A DNA stretch of 64,000 nucleotides from Sphingomonadales bacterium (lineage in GTDB: Bacteria > Pseudomonadota > Alphaproteobacteria > Sphingomonadales > Sphingomonadaceae), in the NCBI GenBank assembly GCA_027486895.1, contig JAIXOE010000057.1:1-64000 (forward strand), given 5' to 3'. A model generated the notes under the pieces. That model saw nothing but the letters and a program-made list of their open reading frames with translations. It was not told where the DNA came from and did not search any database. The translations under genes were made by a program, and so were the position numbers. Below, piece by piece: positions 25,808 through 33,376 of this stretch. How positions within the stretch are numbered: the stretch's first letter is position 1; the number at the start of each line of letters is the position of its first letter.

Positions 25808-28150
25808 ATGGCAACTATTGTAACAGACCATCGCATCGAAAAAATCGCGACGATTGAGGCGCTTGACGCTCGGCTGCGCTGGTTGTCGTCGTGGATTGTC
25901 CATAACGCCAATCATTTACGGGAGAAGCGCGACGGCCTTAAGGTAGGCGGTCATCAGGCCAGTTGCGCATCAATGACGGCGATTATGGCGGCGCTCTATT
26001 TTCATGCGCTTCGCCCGCAAGACAAGGTTTCGGTGAAGCCGCATGCAGGGCCAGTGCTTCAGGCCATCCATTATCTGCTGGGCAATCAATCACTGGAGCA
26101 GTTGCAGCAGTTTCGCGCACTTGGCGGCGCACAAAGTTACCCGTCGCGCACCAAGGACAAAATCCCGGTGGACTTTTCAACTGGCTCGGTTGGATTGGGG
26201 GTTGCGATTACCGCCTTTTCCAGCCTCGTTCAGGATTATCTTGTTGCGCATGGGTCATTAGACGAAGCGGACGCAGGCCGGATGATATCGCTGATGGGCG
26301 ACGCTGAGCTTGATGAAGGCAATATCTACGAATGCCTTATCGAAGGCTACAAGCACGATATTCGCAATTGCTGGTGGGTGGTTGATTATAACCGCCAGTC
26401 ACTGGACAGCACGACCGCTGACCGAATGTTCAGGCGCTTTGACGATATTTTCGAAACTTGTGGCTGGCGTGTTGTCACGTTGAAGCATGGCAAGTTACAG
26501 CGCGCCGCGTTCTCGCGGCCTGGCGGGAAATCGCTGGAGGACTGGATTGAAAATTGCCCAAATGCTGATTTTGCTGTGCTCACATATCAGGGAGGTGCAG
26601 CCTGGCGTGCGCGGTTAATCGCGGACATCGGTGGCAAGCCGCATGTGACAAAACTCCTCGACAGTTTTGACGATGACGGCCTCGCTGCCCTGATGACCAA
26701 CTTGGGCGGGCATTGCATCGAATCTTTGATGGATGCATTCGACAGCGCCAACGATGAACGACCCACTATGTTCATCGCATACACCGTTAAGGGTTACGGC
26801 CTTCCGCTCGCTGGGCATAAGGACAATCATTCGGGGATGATGAACCCCGCGCAGATTGAGCAGCTTCGCGCCAGCATGGGCGTTGAGGTCGGGCAGGAAT
26901 GGGAACCGTTCGCTGGATTGGGCGGAAATAGCGCCGCACGGCTAAGGGACTTCGTCGCGCAGAGCGTTCTTGCCAAAAAACCGCAAGAGCCGGATGCGCC
27001 AGTGATCGCAGTTCCCGAACGCCTTTCGGTTCCATCTGGTGACGTTCAGTCAACACAAGCGGCCTTTGGCCATGTTTTGCTCGATCTCGCCAAATCCTCA
27101 GAAATATTGGCTGACCGCATCGTGACAACTGCGCCGGACGTTACTCAAACCACCAATCTAGGTGGATTTGTGAACCAGCGCGGTCTTTTTCGCCGGTCCG
27201 ACGTGGCCGATATTTTCCGTGATGCCAAAATTCCGTCGGCGCAAAAATGGGCGGCACATGCCGCGGGGCAACATATCGAGCTCGGGATCGCGGAGAATAA
27301 CTTCTTTCTGTTGCTCACGTCGCTTGGGCTTGCCGCGCCGCATTTCGGAACGCGTCTAATTCCCGTTGGTACGGTGTATGATCCATTTATCGCGCGCGGA
27401 CTGGATGCGCTGAATTATGGTTGCTACTCTGATGCCCGTTTCTTGCTGGTTGGAACCCCGTCTGGGCTGACTTTGGGACCAGAGGGCGGTGCACACCAGT
27501 CAATCAACACGCCGCTCATCGGGATGGGGCAACCTGGCCTCGCTTATTTCGAACCGGCTTATGCCGATGAGGTCGCATTGTTCATGCGCTGGGCATTTGA
27601 GTATTTGCAGAAACCCGACGGCAGCTCGGTATATCTGCGACTGAGCACGCGCCAAGTGCCGCAGGCACAGCGTGCCGGCGCTGAATGGGAGGCTGACGCT
27701 CTCAAAGGCGGCTATTGGTTGCGGCAGCCCGCACCGGGCGCGGAAGCCGCGATTGTTTTCACAGGAGCCATCGCGCCCGAAGTGCTGCAGGCAGTCGATC
27801 AACTGGTGGATGATATTCCCGGATTGGGCGTGTTAAATGTGACCTCGCCCGATGTGCTGCATCGCGACTGGTCCGCAAGCAAGGCTGCGCGCTGGACAAG
27901 CAACAACGCGCCAACTTGCCATGCCGAAGATTTATTATCCGCTTTGGCACCGGGCGCTGGTCTTGTGACCGTGATTGATGGTTCGCCAGGCGCGCTGTCG
28001 TGGCTGGGCGGCGTTACAGGCATGCGGGTAAGTCCGCTTGGTACCGACCGTTTCGGTCAGACCGGGGATTTGATCGATCTTTACGACACATATCGCCTTG
28101 ATGCGGTCGCGATCATTGATGCTATGGCGGAGCTTTTTCTGAAACGATAA
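25808..28150 (+). CDS. Thiamine diphosphate 2-oxoacid dehydrogenase E1 / transketolase-like protein
   Basis: This 780-aa single-chain protein resembles the homodimeric AceE-type pyruvate dehydrogenase E1 and transketolases. The thiamine-diphosphate motif begins at Gly164-Asp165 (GDAELDEGNIYECL) and ends with Asn195 (VVDYNRQS). KVGGHQASCASMTAIMAALY is the conserved E1 N-terminal segment, and GIAENNFFLLLTSLGLA carries the catalytic Glu of the pyrimidine domain. No E2 or E3 gene is adjacent, so it either borrows a dehydrogenase complex or works alone. MdeB, the 2-oxobutyrate-acting E1 homologue linked to methionine catabolism, is a known precedent. It is divergent from the permease. Confidence 0.78.
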   Translation: MATIVTDHRIEKIATIEALDARLRWLSSWIVHNANHLREKRDGLKVGGHQASCASMTAIMAALYFHALRPQDKVSVKPHAGPVLQAIHYLLGNQSLEQLQQFRALGGAQSYPSRTKDKIPVDFSTGSVGLGVAITAFSSLVQDYLVAHGSLDEADAGRMISLMGDAELDEGNIYECLIEGYKHDIRNCWWVVDYNRQSLDSTTADRMFRRFDDIFETCGWRVVTLKHGKLQRAAFSRPGGKSLEDWIENCPNADFAVLTYQGGAAWRARLIADIGGKPHVTKLLDSFDDDGLAALMTNLGGHCIESLMDAFDSANDERPTMFIAYTVKGYGLPLAGHKDNHSGMMNPAQIEQLRASMGVEVGQEWEPFAGLGGNSAARLRDFVAQSVLAKKPQEPDAPVIAVPERLSVPSGDVQSTQAAFGHVLLDLAKSSEILADRIVTTAPDVTQTTNLGGFVNQRGLFRRSDVADIFRDAKIPSAQKWAAHAAGQHIELGIAENNFFLLLTSLGLAAPHFGTRLIPVGTVYDPFIARGLDALNYGCYSDARFLLVGTPSGLTLGPEGGAHQSINTPLIGMGQPGLAYFEPAYADEVALFMRWAFEYLQKPDGSSVYLRLSTRQVPQAQRAGAEWEADALKGGYWLRQPAPGAEAAIVFTGAIAPEVLQAVDQLVDDIPGLGVLNVTSPDVLHRDWSASKAARWTSNNAPTCHAEDLLSALAPGAGLVTVIDGSPGALSWLGGVTGMRVSPLGTDRFGQTGDLIDLYDTYRLDAVAIIDAMAELFLKR

Positions 28151-28178
28151 CTGGCCTCGGCCACTTACTAGATACGGT

Positions 28179-28191
28179 TTGATTGGCGCAG
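28179..28191 (+). repeat. 13-bp direct repeat, left copy (possible attachment core)
   Basis: TTGATTGGCGCAG is found here and, in the same orientation, at 33330-33342. The two copies bracket the phage-derived genes and the following LysR gene. A duplicated core around inserted DNA is what integration leaves, but no integrase is visible and 13 bp is short. Confidence 0.35.
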
Positions 28192-28517
28192 CACGCAGTC
28201 CTGCTCGATACGGTCTCTGTTCGCTGATAAACATAGTTAAACAGCGAAAACGTGAAAATTTACAGCGAAAGCGTGCCTCGCTCGTGCGGACGAACTCGTG
28301 AAACCGTGCCTTTCAGCATTTTCCCGTAAAAATTAACAGCGAACATATCAGCGAAACCTATTTCCAAGTCGTGATGACAACTGTGAAAATTCAATCCCCG
28401 TAAGCGGAATAAAAAATATAGCGAGACATGGTCGCGATGCGCCGCTAAAAGCACATCAGTCGAAAAGGAAAACCAAGTCCCGCAACCGCGGTAGATTTGG
28501 GCCTCTCGGCGCCAAAT

Positions 28518-28562
28518 CTTCTGTGGTTGTATTTTAACAACTGGGCCGCGGCCCCACAGAAG
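28518..28562 (+). promoter_or_regulatory. Stem-loop covering the methyltransferase ribosome site
   Basis: CTTCTGTGG (28518-28526) and CCACAGAAG (28554-28562) are perfect complements. The loop ends in a self-complementary GGGCCGCGGCCC (28543-28554) that could form a competing structure. The right arm runs into AAGGA, the ribosome site of the TTG start at 28573, so folding would hide it. Confidence 0.45.
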
Positions 28563-28572
28563 GAATAGTGTT

Positions 28573-30021
28573 TTGACAACTTTTCGACAAAGCAACGAAG
28601 CACCTATGGGTGCTGCTGAACTCCAAGCTCTCGTTCGCCATAATGTTCGGCTCGACAGGGTGATTTACAGACCCGAGTCTGAGCTTAAATTCTATCATCG
28701 CAAATTGCGCAGCCGTTCTGATGTCTCTCAAGCGGCGCTTGCTACTTCGATCAGTACCTTTGGCTTTGTGCTGCCAATATTAATCGACGCTAATAATACT
28801 ATTATCAGCGGCGAAGCCCTGTTGCAGGCTGCCCGAAGCCTTGGACATGCCGAGGTGCCGACGATCATGTTGGATCATCTCGACGAAAACGAAACCCGGC
28901 TCTTGCGGATTGCTTTAAACAGACTGGCGGAGCAAGCGGACTGGAATAGGGTGGAGCTTGGGAGCGAGCTGGCCGAACTGCTCGCTGCTAATATCGAAAT
29001 AGATGTCGAGGTCACTGGATTTTCTTCCATCGACATTGACGGGTTGGTCCAGGAACTGGTCGAACCGACGGAAGATGGGTTTGAAGGTCTTGAACCCCTG
29101 AGCCCCGGTCCAGCAGTCTCCCGGCTCGGTGATCTGTGGGTGCTAGGCGACCATGTCGTCTACAATGAATCTTCCACTATGGAAGCCAATCTCGAGTTGT
29201 TGATGAACGGACAAAAGGCACAAATGGTGCTGACCGATTCCCCATACAACGTAAAAATTTCAGGGCACGTGAGCGGATTGGGAAAGCACAAGCATCGAGA
29301 GTTTGCCCAAGCCAGCGGAGAGATGAGCGAGGGTCAGTTCATCGAGTTTCAGACGACCAGCACGACCATATTAGCCAAGTTCTGCCATGATGGCGCGCTC
29401 CTTTATCTCTTTATGGATTGGCGTCACATGTGGGAGATGTTGAACGGAATCCGTGCTGCAGGTCTCAAGATGGTAAACTTGGGGGTTTGGGTCAAACAAT
29501 CGGGGGGAATGGGGTCGCTGTACCGCTCTCAGCACGAACTTTGCTTCATTGCCAAGAAAGGATCCGCGCCATCTCGGAACAATGTTCAGCTCGGAAAACA
29601 CGGTCGAAATCGCACGAACGCATGGCATTACAACGGGATGGCGGGCTTTGGCGCAGGCCGTGATGCATTACTTGCGAGCCACCCTACGCCTAAGAATCTC
29701 ATCATGTGTCAGGACGCTATTCGAGATGTAACCGACCGCGGTGAGATAGTCCTGGACGGCTTTCTCGGCAGTGGCACAACGTTAATTGCTGCAGAGCGCA
29801 CGGGCCGGCGATGCTATGGTCTCGAATTGGACCCGCTATATGTCGATGGCATAATTGCGCGCTGGGAAAAGCTGACTGGCCGAAAGGCTGTATTGGCACA
29901 AACTGGTGAGCCTTTCCAGAAAGTCGCGGAGCGCCGGCTATCCGAGGGCGACGCGTCCACAGGATCCGATCATGCCCGGGTGGACATCAATCCGCCTCCG
30001 CGCAGAAATCGCGCGGCATGA
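28573..30021 (+). CDS. ParB-like domain/DNA methyltransferase fusion
   Basis: This 482-aa protein has a ParB/Srx-like N-terminal domain (about residues 25-120, with ISGEALLQAARSLG) joined to a beta-class N4/N6 DNA methyltransferase. Methylase motif IV is TDSPYN at 221-226, with Ser for the usual first Pro of DPPY. Motif I is FLGSGTTLIAAERTGRR near residues 394-410, so motif IV precedes motif I as in the beta class. Such fusions are common in alphaproteobacterial prophages, next to terminase genes. The start is TTG 28573 behind AAGGA, inside a stem-loop. No restriction gene is nearby, so it is an orphan methylase. It is not a partition ParB. Confidence 0.85.
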   Translation: MTTFRQSNEAPMGAAELQALVRHNVRLDRVIYRPESELKFYHRKLRSRSDVSQAALATSISTFGFVLPILIDANNTIISGEALLQAARSLGHAEVPTIMLDHLDENETRLLRIALNRLAEQADWNRVELGSELAELLAANIEIDVEVTGFSSIDIDGLVQELVEPTEDGFEGLEPLSPGPAVSRLGDLWVLGDHVVYNESSTMEANLELLMNGQKAQMVLTDSPYNVKISGHVSGLGKHKHREFAQASGEMSEGQFIEFQTTSTTILAKFCHDGALLYLFMDWRHMWEMLNGIRAAGLKMVNLGVWVKQSGGMGSLYRSQHELCFIAKKGSAPSRNNVQLGKHGRNRTNAWHYNGMAGFGAGRDALLASHPTPKNLIMCQDAIRDVTDRGEIVLDGFLGSGTTLIAAERTGRRCYGLELDPLYVDGIIARWEKLTGRKAVLAQTGEPFQKVAERRLSEGDASTGSDHARVDINPPPRRNRAA

Positions 30022-30065
30022 CCGACCCGACTTCCTTCGTTCTTTAGCCCGAAAGGGATGTTAGT

Positions 30066-30770
30066 ATGCCATTTCGTCCAATTGCTCGTAAAAACCACAC
30101 AATCTCGCAAAGAGCTCAATTCTCTGCGATGCCCACAGGAGAAGTCGCAGAGGCGAACGTTCGCGCGCGCGCTCGACGACAAGTTCCATCATCCAGTAGC
30201 GGAGCCTCTGGTTCCGGCGATGACAATGATATCCCGACTGACCGTCTCGAACAGGATCAGTGCGCAGCTGCTTTGCACGACGCTGATAATGTCGATCTGA
30301 ATAATTCTGATAGCCGAAGTCTGAAAAGACGCGGCGCAAACTGGAATGATGACGGGAGTTATAAGATAGGCAAAGGCAAACCGTCGCCAGACCATTATTT
30401 TCCAAAGGGAAAATCCGGAAACCCTAAGGGGCGCCCAAAGGGTAAGCGGAGTATCAATACCCAAGCCAAAGCAATTTTCGACGTCAAAGTGCCGGTTAAA
30501 GTAAATGGCGAAACCCGAATGCTTGATGCCACAGGCGTTATGCTGACAAAGCTCTACGAGTTGGGCGCTAAGGGCAAATTGGCAGCGATTGCCCAAATTC
30601 TCGCGATTCAACGTGAGCGGTATCCGGAGGCGGTATCAGCTGCTGCAAACCCGCTAAGCAATGATGAGTTAAGACTTATTGACACAATCTTGACCGAAGC
30701 CGGGTTTGCTGCGTCGCCGGTCTCGCGCGCAGGTCGTGGGAAGCCAACTACGCCGGAGGATGAGATATGA
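30066..30770 (+). CDS. DUF5681-domain protein, phage packaging-associated
   Basis: This 234-aa protein has a disordered, Arg/Ser-rich first 95 residues and then the DUF5681 signature YFPKGKSGNPKGRPKG at 111-126. A short helical C-terminal part ends near ERYPEA. DUF5681 proteins commonly sit directly upstream of terminase large subunits, and a small-terminase-like or DNA-binding role has been suggested but is not proven. The ribosome site AAAGGGA precedes ATG 30066. It overlaps the terminase gene by 4 bp (ATGA). The long basic N-terminus is unusual and may be a poorly conserved extension. Confidence 0.78.
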   Translation: MPFRPIARKNHTISQRAQFSAMPTGEVAEANVRARARRQVPSSSSGASGSGDDNDIPTDRLEQDQCAAALHDADNVDLNNSDSRSLKRRGANWNDDGSYKIGKGKPSPDHYFPKGKSGNPKGRPKGKRSINTQAKAIFDVKVPVKVNGETRMLDATGVMLTKLYELGAKGKLAAIAQILAIQRERYPEAVSAAANPLSNDELRLIDTILTEAGFAASPVSRAGRGKPTTPEDEI

Positions 30771-32284
30771 GTGCATCCTCTCCAAAGCCGTCTCCTGATG
30801 TACGCCGAGCGCTCTACGACGAACTATTGCGGCGATCGCTTGGGCATTTTCATTCCGAGGCGTTTTCTATCCTCCATGGAGGAGAGCAGATTGAGCCAGG
30901 CCCTTACATTGAAGCGATGGTGCACGTGTTAGAGCAGGTCGCGCGCGGAGATATCAAACGGCTCATAATCACGCTTCCACCGCGCCATGGTAAGTCCGAA
31001 CTGGTATCCGGATCGTTCGGCGCGTGGCTGATGGGTAACGATCCAACGGTTAAGGTGACCGTTGCGAGCTACGGCATGGATCTCGCGCGCCCCTTGGTGG
31101 ATAAGGCGCGCACTATAATGCGAGACCCAAAATATCGTCAGTTGTTTCCCCAAACCCAAATTCAGCAAGGCAAAGATAAAGCTGAACTGTTCGCGACGAC
31201 GAAAGGCGGGGAGTTCCGAGCCGCGACCCGAGCAGGCGCAATGACTGGATTGGGCACCCATTTTCTCATTGTCGACGATTTTCAGAAAGCGGCCGAAGCC
31301 CTTTCCTTGGTAGAGCGGGAGAGTGCAATACTCACGTTTAAATCAACGTTCTTTTCCCGCTTCGACAATCTGGCGGATGGCCGTATCATCATCGTTCAGC
31401 AAAGATTGCATGAAGATGACCTAGTTGGATGGGCTTTGCGGCACGGCAATTGGCATCACCTCAATCTTCCTGCGGTTGCTGAAGAAGATCAGACCATACC
31501 GTTGCCGCGTGGCAAGATATGGTGCCGCAAAAAGGGTGATCTGTTGGCACCAAAGCGCGTGCCACTTTCTTATCTTGAAGAGCAGAAGCTGATCATGGGC
31601 AGTCGGCTTTACAACGCGCAGTATCAACAAAACCCTGCGGTCGCAGAGGGTAGTTTGATCGACATGCAATGGTTTGGCCAATATGATGAAGCGCCCAAAC
31701 GTAGCTTCTTTCACAAAATTGTTCAAAGTTGGGATCCTGCCATTACCGAGCGCATAACCTCGGACTATTCCGTTGGTATGACGTGGGGCTTTCGAGACGC
31801 CCAATGGTATCTGCTTGATCTCATTCGCATCCAGGCTGGTTTCAATAATGTTCTTGAGCGCACGATTGCGTGGCATCGGCAGTGGAAGGCCGACGCTCTC
31901 ATAATTGAAGGTGCCTCCATCGGTCATGCACTTTACGAACAGGTCCAGAAGGCAAAGCTGCCGGGCATCATCCGGTGCCCAACGCCAAGATTCTCCAAAC
32001 AGGACCGCCTCGCTGGGCGAACCGCACAACTTGCTACCGGGGACTATCTTCTCCCTGCATCAGCTCCTTGGCTGCCCGCATTACGACACGAGCTTCTCGC
32101 TTTTCCGGACGGAAAGAATGACGATCAAGTCGATGCGATGGTTCAGTTCCTTGAGTTCGTGTTCAGTAGTTCGCAGTGGGTTGAGAGGCAGTACGACAGC
32201 ACAGGGCGGCGTATGCGCCCTTCGCGGCCCGAGCGCCGTCCTCGCTATTATAATGGCGAGGCTCCTTCTCGAGGGTCTTGGTGA
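30767..32284 (+). CDS. Phage terminase large subunit
   Basis: This 505-aa DNA-packaging motor has an ATPase domain with Walker A LPPRHGKSELV (70-80) and Walker B FLIVDDFQ (about 166-173), followed by a C-terminal RNase H-like nuclease (SWDPAITERITSDYSVGMTW). Terminases cut and translocate phage DNA into proheads. Length and motifs look intact. No portal, capsid, tail, lysis or integrase gene follows; the next gene is a convergent LysR regulator 100 bp away. The module is therefore either a deeply reduced prophage or a packaging set kept for another reason. Confidence 0.9.
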   Translation: MSASSPKPSPDVRRALYDELLRRSLGHFHSEAFSILHGGEQIEPGPYIEAMVHVLEQVARGDIKRLIITLPPRHGKSELVSGSFGAWLMGNDPTVKVTVASYGMDLARPLVDKARTIMRDPKYRQLFPQTQIQQGKDKAELFATTKGGEFRAATRAGAMTGLGTHFLIVDDFQKAAEALSLVERESAILTFKSTFFSRFDNLADGRIIIVQQRLHEDDLVGWALRHGNWHHLNLPAVAEEDQTIPLPRGKIWCRKKGDLLAPKRVPLSYLEEQKLIMGSRLYNAQYQQNPAVAEGSLIDMQWFGQYDEAPKRSFFHKIVQSWDPAITERITSDYSVGMTWGFRDAQWYLLDLIRIQAGFNNVLERTIAWHRQWKADALIIEGASIGHALYEQVQKAKLPGIIRCPTPRFSKQDRLAGRTAQLATGDYLLPASAPWLPALRHELLAFPDGKNDDQVDAMVQFLEFVFSSSQWVERQYDSTGRRMRPSRPERRPRYYNGEAPSRGSW

Positions 32285-32383
32285 AGCCATGGGCTGTCTA
32301 CTTTGATGCGATTACCCTTATCGACTTTAATAGCCTGCATGTTGTCGGCAGATCAGTTGACGCATTTATCTACATCGGGATTT

Positions 32384-33286
32384 TCACATTCGCGTTGGAT
32401 TAAGAAGTTCGGAATCCTGGCGAACAATCTCCGTTAGCCAATTCTTTCCTGCCTTAATGCGCTCAAGCGTGCGATTATCCTTATGGGTCACGAGCCAAAA
32501 GTTGCGGCTAATTGTGCTCTCGGGAAATATCGGTTCCAAGGTTGGATCGATATCACCAATAAAGCAGGGAAGTACGCCTATTCCGGCTCCCACGGCCACT
32601 AACCTGTGCTGAGCAATGATGCTTGAAGACCGGATGTCAGGCTTCAACCCGGCTACCAAATCATCGAGATAGTTAAGCTCCGGCGCATAAAGCAAATCTG
32701 GTATATAGCCGATGAGATGGTGCTCTGCGCCCAATTCATCTAGCGCCGTGGGAACGCCGTGCTGATTTATATATGCACGGCTGGCATATAAGCCCAGCTT
32801 ATAGCTTGCCAGCTTTTGCGCGATTACGTGTCCAGCCTTTGGCCTTGAAAGCACCACGGCAATATCAGCTTCGCGTTTCGAAGGGCTTAGGAAGCCGCTG
32901 CTTGCAACAATATCGAGGCGGAGTTCGGGATGACGCTCTACGAAGGCTGGTACATGTCGCGTCAGAAACCACGATCCAAATCCTTCTGAAACGCTAATGC
33001 GAAGAGTTCCGCTAAGGCTTCGGCCACCTTGAGATTGCGGTTGGGCGGACTCTGCAGCTGCTGCCATTACTTCGATAGAGGCAAACAGCTTTTCGCCTTC
33101 TTCAGTGAGCGACTGACCTTCGCGGGTTTGTTCGAACAAGGTGTAACCGATTTGACTTTCAAGGCGTCGGACTCTGCGACCTATGGTAGTAGCATCCACG
33201 TGTAGTTTCTTGGCAGCCCGAGCAATTTGCCCAGTCTGTGCAACGACAATGAATGCCTGATAATCGTTCCAGTCAGATACCTGCAT
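32384..33286 (-). CDS. LysR-family transcriptional regulator beside valine genes
   Basis: This 300-aa regulator has an N-terminal HTH (QAFIVVAQTGQIARAAKKLH, then DATTIGRRVRRLESQIG) and an effector domain ending with a lengthy alpha region. The true start is ATG 33286 (MQVSDWNDY); the open frame continues far upstream only because it runs antisense through mmsA. It is divergent from mmsA across 90 bp that hold a perfect 12-bp inverted repeat whose left arm covers this start codon. It probably controls the valine operon and itself. Alternatively it arrived with the phage module, since it lies inside the 13-bp direct repeats. Confidence 0.87.
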   Translation of the reverse strand: MQVSDWNDYQAFIVVAQTGQIARAAKKLHVDATTIGRRVRRLESQIGYTLFEQTREGQSLTEEGEKLFASIEVMAAAAESAQPQSQGGRSLSGTLRISVSEGFGSWFLTRHVPAFVERHPELRLDIVASSGFLSPSKREADIAVVLSRPKAGHVIAQKLASYKLGLYASRAYINQHGVPTALDELGAEHHLIGYIPDLLYAPELNYLDDLVAGLKPDIRSSSIIAQHRLVAVGAGIGVLPCFIGDIDPTLEPIFPESTISRNFWLVTHKDNRTLERIKAGKNWLTEIVRQDSELLNPTRM

Positions 33287-33330
33287 AATTGCAGGCGTGG
33301 CTAGCATTAATACATGTTGCCTGCAATTAT
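33285..33330. promoter_or_regulatory. 12-bp inverted repeat between LysR and mmsA
   Basis: ATAATTGCAGGC (33285-33296) and GCCTGCAATTAT (33319-33330) are perfect complements with a 22-bp spacer, so their centres are 34 bp, about three helical turns, apart. The left arm overlaps the LysR start codon. The placement suits autorepression and control of mmsA by the divergent LysR protein. Confidence 0.6.
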
Positions 33331-33342
33331 TGATTGGCGCAG
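33330..33342 (+). repeat. 13-bp direct repeat, right copy
   Basis: TTGATTGGCGCAG, identical to 28179-28191 and in the same orientation. It begins at the last base of the LysR-side inverted repeat and lies 35 bp before the mmsA start. Confidence 0.35.
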
Positions 33343-33376
33343 TTGAACGCCATTCCTTTAAAGAAAGAGCACCAAC

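Larger units (their letters stand above)
28151..28572. repeat. Non-coding 422-bp region with CAGCGAA repeats
   Basis: No convincing gene is seen. The 7-mer CAGCGAA occurs four times in direct orientation (28242, 28263, 28337, 28349) and once inverted as TTCGCTG (28220), all within 136 bp. Two copies extend to ACAGCGAAA(A/G)CGTG. The stretch is AT-richer than its surroundings. The clustering recalls protein-binding iterons or a phage regulatory or attachment region. It lies between the thiamine enzyme and the phage-derived module. Confidence 0.5.

Noticed and set aside
28220-28355. CAGCGAA repeats as a CRISPR array
   Set aside because: Repeats are 7 bp, irregularly spaced, one is inverted, and no cas genes are present.
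28573-30021. ParB partition protein hinting at a plasmid or replication origin
   Set aside because: The ParB-like part is fused to a DNA methyltransferase and next to a terminase; there is no ParA gene and no parS-like site was recognised.
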